The notes under the pieces are model-generated. The model ran no database searches. It saw only the letters and a list, made by a program, of their open reading frames with translations, and had not been told where the DNA came from. The position numbers and the translations under genes are program-made. Below are positions 1-10,710 of a stretch of DNA of 64,000 nucleotides, one piece after another. This stretch comes from Heterobilharzia americana. Lineage: Eukaryota > Platyhelminthes > Trematoda > Strigeidida > Schistosomatidae. The DNA is taken from contig OX104127.1 in NCBI GenBank assembly GCA_944470555.2, positions 156,215,276 through 156,279,275 of the forward strand, read 5' to 3'. The number at the start of each line of letters is the position of its first letter. The stretch's first letter is position 1.

Positions 1-149
1 ATGACAACATGATTTGTCTTAATGAATTTTTACCTACTACTTATCGGCTCTACAAATACCCACATTAATTTATTTGTACAACACAGTAGCAAGGTAATTT
101 TTAACAGATGATATATGGGATACGATTTATAGTCTCTAATCATGCTGAA

Positions 150-830
150 AGTAGTCTCTTTCACCTATCTACCTATGCAGCATCGTTTCAACTACAGATG
201 GTGGCACAGGCACAGATGAGGGTGTCAAAGCCAGGATTGGAAAAGCAAGAAAGGGCAGATCTTCATTAACCTGAAACCAGTGTGGGGATCTACTGCACGG
301 CAGTCAGCATACAGAACAAGATCTGGATTTTCAACACCAGCGTCAAGTCAGCACTTCTATATGGTTGAGAGACTTGGCACGTTATGAAAAGCATTTCCAA
401 CAAACTACTGACATTCATCAACAGTTGCCGCCTACACTCACTCGATACTGAAGATCAGATCAGATGGCCAGAAAGAATAAGCAAAGAGAAACTCTGGCCT
501 GACAACGAACCAACGAAGCAAGAACCCATCACCCAACAAATATGCGGAAGAAGAAATCTGAGATGGATTGGATTGGATTGGGCATACACTGAGAAGGCCA
601 GTTGGGGACATCACGTGACAGACCAGGCCATCGAGTGGGACACGAATGGGAAACGACGAGTTGGGCGTCCGAGTCAAGGGTGACATGAAGGAGGTGGTGT
701 GAGGCAGAAATGAAAGCATGTGGGCAGTGGTGGAGCGAGGTATAGCCAGGCTGGATAGAAAAGAGTGAAATGGCTACGTGCTACTGAATCCCTATGTTCT
801 ACTAGGAACGCAAGGGACTAATAATAGTAG
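150..830 (+). mobile_element. 5'-truncated RTE-type retrotransposon fragment with TSD
   Basis: The plus strand reads as the C-terminal end of an RTE-clade reverse transcriptase. Recognisable pieces are IFNTSVKSALLYG and ISNKLLTFINSC, then a WIG-like core and a GKRRVGRP-like basic tail, broken by stops and frameshifts. A short 3' region ends in the simple tail taataatag. The 12-mer aatcatgctgaa stands immediately before (138-149) and after (831-842), as expected for a target-site duplication. The same family lies in the opposite orientation at 59309-60002. It is non-functional, because it lacks the endonuclease and most of the RT. Confidence 0.8.
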
Positions 831-1360
831 AATCATGCTGAATTAATCAAATAATTGTAAGCTTTCTTCTTATAATTCTACAACAGAACAAGTAGCTTTA
901 GGACCATAAAAAGTAGAGTTTGAAATCTTCGCCACTAACCTGATTATGGATACTGTGTATTGTTACTGAGTTAAACCAGATAAAGGAACTAACAAGGAAA
1001 AATGTCTTGCAAGTTTATTAATTCAGTCTGTATACCTGTTCACTATTATGTCCCACTTTTAAATACTCATAAAAATTTCCGAACTGAAATCTATTTCAGT
1101 AGTATTCAAACCAAATTCTTTGAAGAAAAATTAGTAGTAGTATCTCTAACTCATTAGAGCCACTAAACCTTAGTAGTTTGAGAAATTTGAATGTAATGAA
1201 CTCTTCGTTCAGGCTTTTGTTATTCTGCTTACAGTTTGTCAAAGAAAATCGAAAATAATGTGATGCGAAAACTGAAAATTTTTCCAATAATCTACCTTTG
1301 TAACATTCAATACAAGGTTAGCGAATTAGTGGTTTCATTGGATTGTTTTTTTTTTGCAGG

Positions 1361-1790
1361 CCGAATGGGTTGATTTTCTAATGAAATTTCAGCTGAGATT
1401 TACATCATTTGTAGCGCCATGCTATGAGATATCCGGAAACTTATCAGAAAATGAGTACACTGCACTGCAGTTCGTCCTGTTCTGTTTGCAGCTGTGAGAT
1501 ATGATCGCTGAAAGTAAGAGATATGAAGCGATTACAGGATTTTAATTACATGTGTCTTAGTGGCATTGTTCGGGTCTGGTGGAATCACCGTGTGAACAAT
1601 TTTGAGGTCACTGTCTACCTTGAGGTGCCATGTAAAAAGAAGCTGGATTATGTTAGAAGACGGCCCAGGGCGGACCAGACCAAAATATGGCACGAGTCGA
1701 TAAAGTCCCTGAATATTGGTTTGAGCCTTATGGGCAGATGTAGACTAGCTGGTTAGAGTTCGCGAGAAGATAGGAATTAGTGGCTGTACT
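1361..1790 (+). mobile_element. Decayed RTE reverse transcriptase 3' end
   Basis: Across several frames the plus strand gives an NGLISNEISA-like stretch, YCTAVRPVLF-like and FDHRCL-like pieces, and then an open segment at 1523-1756 with DQTKIWHESIKSLNIGLS and GRCRL before a stop. This is the usual order at the end of schistosome RTE ORFs. Many frameshifts show an old copy. It sits in the long intron of the PPP1R37-like gene that runs on the other strand. The stretch up to about 1900, with a CA-rich run near 1876-1888, is probably its 3' untranslated tail. Confidence 0.6.
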
Positions 1791-2399
1791 ACATGTAAAA
1801 GGTCCCACAACAAGACAATTCAATTACACTCGATAAAACACAAAAGGTAGTAGTCTGAAAAGTGTGAAAGTAAAAACACACACACAATAAGCAACTATCC
1901 TTAACAATCTTTGCTTTCACCGAAAGATATACTGCTTTCCTTTAGCTGATATCTGTCCCCCTTAAATCTTTCTACACAAGAAAATTACAAACACGACCTT
2001 ATAACCCATAAACACACAATGTTCAATCAACAATAGATCACAACAATTAAGATGGACTGGTCGAAGAATGTGGTGAAGATCTCCTTTTATGCATTATATA
2101 AACTGTCAAAATGAAATACAAGTTGTTCAATAAAGTAGTTAAAACTGGAAATATTTACAAAAATAACTCAGGATCATGTTTTTACAACCATCATGATAAA
2201 CACCTTTTAGTATTTTATAGGGGTTGATTTCTTCAGTACTAAACTTGTCGTAACCTTCAATTTATCTTGATATATACCTCTGTATTAAGTTAATTAACAC
2301 CATGTGTTACTCGTTATTACGTCAAATAGAAATGCTTTAAATTAGCATAAGTTTATTGGTTTCATTGGACTAAAAGAAGTAAGATTATTATACATTTAC

Positions 2400-2910
2400 C
2401 TCGTCATCAAGATTTGTGTTTTCCAAATTCAAATACTGAAATTGAACATGCTTAAAAACATTTTCAAGCATATCAATATGTCCTTCATTAAGTTGACAAC
2501 CTGAAAAAGAAATTAGTAAAACAATAATCTACCTTTAAGGTTAAAACATGGTCGTCGTGCCAAAGATTGATTAAGATCTATGGACTACAAATGTTACTTT
2601 TGTTTCACACTTACTTGAAGTTGTAGAATAACACTATACAATGGCTGAATCTTAGCTATGCTACAACGGAGTTTATAAATGCCAATTAATTCACAAGGTG
2701 ATAAACGTTGTCCTATAGCTGAAAATTACACAACAATTAACAACTGACTTTTCATCCATGGATCTACTGGTTCTGCTATTAATGTCACAGGATCATTTTC
2801 ACCAGCGAATTTTACAGACTTTTTACGAACTCGTTCATTAGTTGGTGGATTTTTTCTGTTTTTACCATCATCACCTTTTTTGTTGTCGGGTGAAAAAATG
2901 GATAAACTAC
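2400..2910 (-). CDS. PPP1R37: PPP1R37-like PP1 regulatory subunit, four exons (partial gene)
   Basis: Minus-strand exons are 2749-2910, 2615-2712, 2533-2584 and 2400-2500. All internal boundaries are GT-AG and phases match (introns 36, 30 and 32 nt). The joined frame has no stop. It contains a basic stretch with KKSVKF (an RVxF-type PP1-docking motif), then AEPVDPW, an ELIGIYKLRC helix, and an LKGCQLNEGHIDMLENVF leucine-rich-repeat segment ending LENTNLDDE. From memory, this order matches vertebrate PPP1R37 (LRRC68), which binds and inhibits protein phosphatase 1. A donor follows at 2398-2399. The next exon is not visible down to position 1, so most of the LRR domain lies outside the window. 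The 5' end is open: either an acceptor at 2911-2912 joins an upstream exon I cannot find, or the frame runs back to an ATG at 2962, which would add an odd hydrophobic leader. Micro-introns at the 5' end of a gene are typical of schistosomes. Confidence 0.72.
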
Positions 2911-3186
2911 CTGTATATATAGAATAAATAAATATGGTGAATATGGAGAATATGGTACACATAATGATCTAAACTGCGAAAATGACACTACTGATAAAGG
3001 CTGAGCATACTATTGGTTGGATTCTAGTTCATTTGAAATTAGACATGTTAACATTATTGTTATAAATCGAAATTGCTTTTCATGTCTACTAACTAAATAA
3101 ACTTCAAGCTGTGTTATTTTATGCTTTTGGTTCCATTTATATACAAATAGGTTTGTCCTTGTCGGGTGTTTTAATCAGTCAATCAA

Positions 3187-3324
3187 TCAATGAATATCAA
3201 CATAGGACCAGGCATTACTGTAAAACCCTCCGACTTGACGCACCACATCATGTCAGTATATCAAGTAAAAAGGTAGTGAGGTGCAAGATGAAGATAAGAG
3301 AATGCGGTCAAAAGAAGTATAAAG

Positions 3325-3366
<42 letters not shown>

Positions 3367-3735
3367 GATTGAGAAAGTGGTGAGATTCGGTATAGCGTCG
3401 TTAAGATGAGGATAATGTGTGTATACATCTGTGCCACTGACATCGGTTCTCACCCATATCGACTACAGTCAGTCTCCAACCACTCGTTCCTCTTGTCCCG
3501 TCGACCCCAACGTTGTCTAGTCTGCATCACCCCACATGGCTCAAACCAACAGTCAAAGACTTCATACATTGATGCCATGTTTTAGTCTGGCCACCTCGGC
3601 CTTTTTCTAGTCTGGACCTACTTTGGCCAACATTATGTGAGGAGGCGATCGGCGACTAGGTATACGTAGTACGTGTGGCAACCATCTCGATCGATGAAGG
3701 TTCATAACCTCGTCTTTAATGCTGTCCTTCGAAAA
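3187..3735 (-). repeat. RTE 3'-tail repeat, copy A
   Basis: This is an antisense RTE 3' end. On the minus strand the 3' UTR runs to a conserved terminus (plus strand starts atcaacataggaccaggc). The simple-sequence tail tcaatcaatcaatgaat lies just outside at 3178-3195. Copies B (6404-6629) and C (6748-7325) match it closely. Coding remnants at the upper end (about 3600-3735) correspond to the RWLGHVLR-type segment seen better in copy C. A (GA)n tract at 3331-3363 lies inside the repeat. Confidence 0.75.
3331..3363. repeat. (GA)n microsatellite
   Basis: About 16 GA units inside the RTE 3' tail copy A. The same internal position is expanded in copy B at 6546-6581 but not in copy C, so the tract belongs to the element and has changed length after insertion. 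Confidence 0.95.
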
Positions 3736-6403
3736 TTGTCTGAGTCACATTTGAGTCATTGGGAATTTAAGAAAACAAATCGGTTTTTCATGCATAAGTA
3801 TCAGTCAAATAAGATATGCGATAACACAAAACTTCTGGTATTTACACGAAGATAGTCACTTAAATAAAGTAAAACAAACATTTAGTCTCCACAAAAATCC
3901 ATGCCCTGTCTGTGAATTAACTGACGGATTTATATAAAGTGAGTAACCAGTAGTCATATTTTCCTAATGAAGGTAAAAAAGTATTTGGAATTTACAGGGT
4001 CAGCATTCAGTGTTTGTTCCCATACAAACAGCACATATAACACATTATACTCAGTATGACCAGTCACTTGAAATATTTGTATCGAAACACAATCACACAG
4101 TTTTTCTTAAGTCATAAAAAGTAACAGATAACCAGCCCGTTATCACCTGTCTGTTGCCGATTAACTATAGTGATGTCTAGTATGAAACAGTAGATGCCGT
4201 TATGCTTATAGGACAGTTCTTCAGATCTTAGTCAAGCGGATCATAGAGATATGGGAAAATACAAATATACTTTCATCAACTAAAATAAACAAACATCTAG
4301 AGAGTTTCACAAGAATATTTAAGCACAGAAGGCAGAAATAGTAAAATGCTGCATAAATCTGAACTGGTCACACAAATCTGAGCTGCAAAGCATCAAATCA
4401 ACAATCCTTAAGACTGAAATGTTTTCTGTACGGATCAAAAGGTTTTTGTACTTAGTGCAACAAAGCACATCTTACTGAATAAAAGGTGAAAATTGAAGAG
4501 TGAGCATAATTGCTGAGTTGCCGTGAAGTATAGTCAGTAGCTCTCTATTTTATCCAACATACGACTCCAATTTTGTGACATCAAAGTATGGCTACATTAG
4601 ACAGAAGGCATTATAATTCAAACACTTTCTCGTCAACTTAGTTAAAGAGGCTCAAAAGTGGGTTTTAGGTGGAGATATTGTTGGGGGGTTTCACATGTTA
4701 ATCTGTTACAATCCATATACACCGTTGGCTGTTTTCACAGTCTTTACTTATAGTCTCTTAATGAGTTGCTTGATGATTTGCTATCACGATGTCAGAAGAG
4801 TTTTGATGATGAAAGAAATTTTTCGTAGTGTCAATTAGGTGATACACTTTTCCAAAGCTGACAAAATACATAAACATTCAGAAACTTTTCCAGCTTAACT
4901 ATTTCAGCCATTTGGAGCAATATGAAAGCAAATATATGAAGCTATGGCAAAATACTGATAAAAATTTAAGAGAGCTTTTAATGGGAACAAAGCTCCAGAA
5001 TATATTTCTTAGGCCATAGTCCTGTCGCCGATATTGATATTGTAACCATTATTCATGTTCAGAAAACATGAATGACAAAAATAGTTTGTATTGAATTATA
5101 TTGTTGATGGCGATAAATTTATGCTTCGTATAGGAAAGCATGAGGATATCATTACGACTAACTTTTGTTTCTTACAAACTTGAATATCTATAAGCCTCTA
5201 GATCTCATGAATCCGAAAACACCCTAGGATACATCTAAATTTTAGCGAAGTGCATTTCAGTAGCAAGAAAGGGCTACCGTATAATAATACTTCTTTTCAT
5301 CTCCTGTCTCATCCACCACAAATCCTCTAGACTGTGTGCTTTAATAAAGTGTAATGTAATATTTCAGAGTTTAAATGCTTCTAATAAATTCGGAATATTC
5401 ATATAAATTAATAGCAGACACTGGTGGCATGAAAAGGATATTTCTGTACAAACGTGGTCTAGAAGAACAGACAAAATTATCAATACATTACGGAATACCA
5501 GCATATTCGTTTTCAGTTAAAAGAGATAGTACCTGCAAGATGTCCAATCACTTAAGGAAAGTAGTGTCAATGATCGTCTCCAAAGCAATTAAAACCCACC
5601 ACTTTCAGTGCATGCTGTAAATGTCCTGTTTTTTTAAATCAACAAAATTTCTTGGTTTACTTTAGCTTACTTGTTGCTTTTATCATAAAAGCATGAAAAT
5701 TTATCACACAGTACTTCTTTTCTTTTTAAAGCATGTGGAGCGGTTATAGTACAATTGCTTAGAACATATAGACATTAATATAAATTTACTTTTAGCTCAA
5801 AAGGTTAAATGATGTATAGCAGGTTTTTCAAGTTAATGAAATGAAAAATAATTATGACTGGAAAAACTCGTCATTCTAAAGCGCTAATTAAACTTTTTAA
5901 CCTTTAGAAGGTCAGTGAGAGGACTGGAGAAAATGCCTTCGATGGGTGTTAACTCCTCATAATCACTTTATGTACTCACTGAGTAGACAAAGATTTAAAA
6001 ACTGCACTGACATCATGAACGACCTCAATTTTTGCTAAATTCTTTCGATTCACCACATTAACCAGTTGAGATAAATTATATTACTACAGTAAAGGCCAAC
6101 CTATGCTTTTCAGAGAAAGACATAACATACATGTGCCAATGGGTAATAATATTTGTCATCCACTTTGATATAAGGTTTAAACTGTATAATCTTGTGTATG
6201 AAGATGACCATAAATGGTGCTGCATTAGCTTCAATTATTATCACTGGTTTCAAGGTAACGAATGAATAGAAATAAGATGAGTGAAATGTTTGCAGCAAGA
6301 AAAAACATTGAAGACAGGAAACTGACAAATACGAGGGGGATTTAACGTCATTGCATGAAGTTGTTGTTCTTTTAGAAATGTTTTATCAGCCAGTACTCAC
6401 CAT
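3736..6403. other. No identifiable gene
   Basis: AT-rich non-coding DNA. The longest open frame is about 80 codons (5375-5620, plus) and shows no domain I recognise. 4290-4480 has a faint LINE-like look in translation, too weak to call. It may be intron or upstream DNA of the PPP1R37-like gene. Confidence 0.4.
6131..6243 (-). other. Possible unassigned exon
   Basis: The minus strand has an open 113-nt stretch with AG before it (6244-6245) and a strong GT donor (gtatgt) after it. It would encode a hydrophobic segment (ANAAPFMVIFIHKIIQF) followed by KVDDKYYYPLAH. It is not repeat-like within this window. I do not recognise the protein. It could be an upstream exon of a minus-strand gene or chance. 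Confidence 0.22.
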
Positions 6404-6544
6404 CAAAATCAACATAGGACCAGGCATTACTGTGTAACCCTCCGACTCGACGCCACACATCATATCAGTACATCAAGTAAAAAGGTAGTGAGGTGCAAGA
6501 TGAAGATAAGAGAATGCGGTCAAAAGAAGTATAAAGTACTCAAA

Positions 6545-6584
<40 letters not shown>

Positions 6585-6629
6585 AAGAAAGATTGAGAAA
6601 GTGGTGAGATTCGGTATAGCGTCGTTTTC
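6404..6629 (-). repeat. RTE 3'-tail repeat, copy B (truncated)
   Basis: Close match to the terminal 220 bp of copy A. It starts with the same atcaacataggaccaggc terminus and breaks off after gcgtcgtt. It includes a (GA)n tract at 6546-6581 followed by (GAAA)-like units. About 120 bp of unrelated DNA separates it from copy C. Confidence 0.75.
6546..6581. repeat. (GA)n microsatellite
   Basis: GA run inside RTE tail copy B, at the same internal site as the tract at 3331-3363. Confidence 0.95.
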
Positions 6630-6747
6630 TAAATAATTTTAAAGTACACCATGGATTCCAAAACAATATTCTAAAAATCAAGAAAGGATTCCAGCGGCTG
6701 GTGTGATCATAGGCAGCGACGTTTCCCTAAATATCATCATCATCATC

Positions 6748-7325
6748 TATCAACATAGGACCAGGCATTACTGTGTAACCCTCCGACTTGACGCCAAAGA
6801 TCACATCGGCAGAGAAGTGGAAAATGAAGAAAAGGAAGTCCAGTCAAAAGAAATATAAACTACTAAAGGAGAGAAAGGCAGATTGAGAAAGTGGTGAGAT
6901 TCTGTATAGCGTCGTTAAGATGAGGATAATGTGTGTATACATCTGTGCCACTGACATCGGTTCTCACCCATATCGACTACAGTCAGTCTCCAACCACTCG
7001 TTCCTCTTGTCCCGTCGACCCCAACTGGTTGTCTAGTCTGCATCACCCCACATGGCCTAAACCAACAGTCAAAGACTTCATACATTGATGCCATGTTTTA
7101 GTCTGGCCAACTCGGGCCTTTTTCTAGTCTGGACCTACTTTGGCCAACATTATGTGAGGAGGCGATCGGCGACTAGGTATACGTAGTACGTGTCCCAACC
7201 ATCTCAATCGATGAGGGTTCACAATCGTATCAAGTGACTTAAGTCTCCTGCCTAAAACTCTACACCTGACTCCTGCGTTATTCATGTAGTGACACCTGGA
7301 ATATGGCCTATAAGTACTCATCAGC
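6748..7325 (-). mobile_element. RTE 3'-end fragment, copy C
   Basis: This is the longest of the three tail copies. The upper part, 7124-7321 on the minus strand, is open and reads NPHRLRWLGHVLRIPSRR, the well-conserved C-terminal block of schistosome RTE ORFs. The 3' UTR below it matches copy A but has only a short GAGA stretch instead of the microsatellite. An (atc)n-like run at 6730-6747 marks the 3' junction. Confidence 0.8.
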
Positions 7326-10285
7326 TCCTTATGGTATTAAATTTGATATCCTAATACTGCACTTGAAGAAGGAAGTAAGTCATCCTTGCATAACATAAGA
7401 TCCAGTAAGATGTCAACTTAGGCCAGTAATTCAAAGTTATTTCAGAAGCGTTAGTATTTACGGCACACTCTGAAGTTAGAAGGCCTAACAGTAGTCGATG
7501 GAAGCGTTGAAGCAAAATGCTCAGTGATTTTAACAGCATTACTTATTCTTTTTCCTAGAACCAAGCTCGTCCAAAATTCTGAGGCGATTATGAAAAAAAT
7601 TAGTCTAACGATATCCATTCCCACTATGCAGCTGTTTTTAAGATTAAACCAGTTTCCTTCATTTTAATTACTACTCAAGGGATCATTGTGATATATATCA
7701 GGATTCCACAAGAGAGACGTTTAAGGTAGCATAACCTTCTGAGTACCTTCTGGGTACCGCTATCCAAACACATCCAATTTGCTCTTGCCTAGCATTTGGT
7801 TGAAAATGTACCAACCTCTGGTTGTATTTCAGCTATCATCTATTGGAGTCAGGAACATATAGTAAGTTAAGTAACCTTTCAAGCAAAATCTGAGGAGATC
7901 GGAGCTATATCCTAACAGTGACACGAAAAAAAGATGCTGATTATATTCAGCCATGTAATGTGTCTTACTGCTGAATAAAAGAGGGAATATGCTAAATCCA
8001 GATATCAACACCATATATAGCTCAGATTACAGTGCAAGGAAGAACCTTCATACTGGAAGACAAGTGTATTTATACAACAAAGATCGAATGCTGATCTGCG
8101 TTATCAAGTGAAAATTTTGACGTCAATGTTCTTTAATATCGCAGTGGGACGTGTTAGTTGTATAGCTAGCTGTATTAAGAACGTCAAGGGAAGCAATTGT
8201 AAACAATGCCTTTCGTTTCACAGTAGCGCTGTTAACTATCATAAACAGTAGTCCAATGAAATTGTAAACAGTTGCTTTAGATCAATTAGCACGGCGAATA
8301 TTATGGCTTGGATATGAAAAGTAGCTACATACTGCCAACTCATGGTTTCTCTCTCAGTACCATAGATTCACTACGAGTCGCAAACTTGAAACCAGTACTC
8401 GGACTGTTGTAAAAAAATAACCTCTAATACCTTCTTTTCTCTCTTTCACCTCTGGTATGAGCAGTTTCTGTACAACACAATTCAAATCCATGAACGATTT
8501 GACATATAACGTATAGTACACAGTAGTTCAGAATTATGTTAATTGTCAAAATCAACAGTAATCTTCGTGAGTTATACAAACCCCATAAATTAATGTATGA
8601 ATTATAGATATACAAAAAACTGCATTGTTATGCTACCTTTTCTTCCAAAAGTCTGGTCTTCTTTACTGTAACTGACTCTGCTGAACCTAACACTTTCATA
8701 AAACACCTACATGGAAACCTCTACCTAAGTTCTAGTTGACCAGAACACCGTTTGCTAATGGCCTGACGTTTTCACAGATGATTACTTTCAGCCATTTGAA
8801 TAGTATTGTTGTTAAGTTTTAAAAGCACATCGACAACCTCCCTGTCAAGCCCCCTAATTTCTTCTTAACTGACAGATACAATGTAGACTTAAATAAAACA
8901 CTGTCATAACTTTTCTTCTAAACTTAAAGTACTGGTGCTCGTGGTGGTTAAATATCCAATTCTCAGCTTCTTTCCTATGTGATATGTGAAAAATAAAGAC
9001 AACATTATGTTGTTTATGTTAAACTTTTTATAACTAGCTAGAAAATTTTCACTAAGGGATATCGGATACGACGCAATGTGAGATAGTAAGTTGGTTCACT
9101 ATGGAATCACTAATTTTGGTTTTTGGGAATATTGATTAGTTGAGCTCACTTAGCCGAAATTCTGTCTCGTCAGCTCATTGACCCCACCGTTTTTGGCTTT
9201 ACAATGAAATAGCATTCTGTAGTCAACCAGAAAGGTTTATAATGAAGACAAAAGGCGATACTAGTGACGACAAAAACTGCAATCACATTAGGCATACTTC
9301 TCAGCAAGGAAAACCATTGCAAAGCTCTCATTCTCTATGTAGCTAGTTTGTTATTTATGCAGTGAGTGTCACTAGTTATAAAATATATTATTAATGAATG
9401 AGATCACAAAGGTGGAGTCCTTTAGTGGGTTAAAGATTTTGTCAATCAGAAGGATTAAAGTTAACTCACAGACTTCTATCGTCATTAAACCCGTATCTCA
9501 GTTTGAATCCCATGCCTATAAGAATCCCACAATATGGCCGGAAGCTTTAATGCAGGGGCATCACAAATGTCATAAATTTGATGTTCGGCAAAACTTTCAT
9601 GGAACAGTTGCACAGTATTTGTCGCAAATATCAAATTCATCACCAAGCACATAGTGAACCCTAGACACTATGGTGTGAACGCCATCCTAAGCCAAGCAAA
9701 ATAGAAAGAAAAAAATTAGTTGGAAAGGAAGTAAAAAGAGGTAAAGGGGGGAGCTGGGTGTTGAAACAAACCAGAAACGATAAGCAATTGATAGATGTTT
9801 CTGATTTTTCTCCTTTTTAATACTACCTTTGATTCTCGAATTCGGCAGTCCAGTTACCTTCTTGTCAGTCATCTTACTTAGGGCTTTATACATGTGCACA
9901 CAGTGTTTATAGGGATGTACATTGGCAGTACTGTATTGTACTGACAGTATTTCATCATTGAATATTTCAGTGATCATATACCACTAAATATTAGCAAAAA
10001 GACTCTTGTAATAAAAAAAGGCGGCGGCATTAAATAATAAACCACTTACTAAAGTATACTTCAACAGAATGAGAATAATTTAATTGCTTTCAGGAACTGA
10101 CGGTTGGGTTCTCTATTTAGATGCACTAAATTCAGAAAATATCATGAGTCAAAGAATTCAATTTTTCATTCATAAAATTTCTTGAAGTTTTGGATGTAAG
10201 ACAACTTACGAATTTTTGTATTGTCAACATCATCTCCAACCATAACGATTATGTAGTAAATGTTTGTATTACCTCCAATGTAAGG
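7326..10285. other. No identifiable gene
   Basis: AT-rich DNA with only short open frames (under 100 codons) and no recognisable domains or repeats. I see no supported exon here. Confidence 0.45.
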
Positions 10286-10710
10286 GACCGTCCAAAATCC
10301 AATATTGATGGTGAGAGCGTAGAAAACTGATATATTTTTTGATCTCTCACGTCTAGTTCTTAGGGCTTATTTCTAGCTGTTCAGTTCACTCCTGCAGTGG
10401 ACAAGGAAATCTCCTCTGCTTTCAGCTTCGGTGAGGTGGATGTTTTATGGGTTAGTAAGTAGCAATTTGTAGAGTGGTTGGGGAGCTACGGGTTGCTGGG
10501 ATGGTTAAGGGTCTGCCGTGACTCCTGATTTTGCAGGTACCTGCATAGAAGTAGCAAGATGGGGGAGGGGAGTATGTGGGAATCACCCGAAAGGTAAAAG
10601 TAGATAGCATAGGTCTAGTTCCTAGAGAAGAGTTGGCAGACAATGTAAGTGTATTAAGACGAGAGATAGTGAGTAGTACGTAGAAATGAAGCAAAGCTGA
10701 GCTAGTGTGG

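Noticed and set aside
438..719. 93-codon minus-strand open frame
   Set aside because: It is the antisense shadow of an RTE fragment read on the plus strand.
3187..7325. Three repeated blocks as a CRISPR-like or satellite array
   Set aside because: Repeat units are long RTE 3' tails in dispersed positions with simple-sequence tails, not short spaced repeats.
9394..9977. Two overlapping 86-96 codon frames on opposite strands
   Set aside because: No recognised motif, no splice context and composition like the surrounding non-coding DNA.
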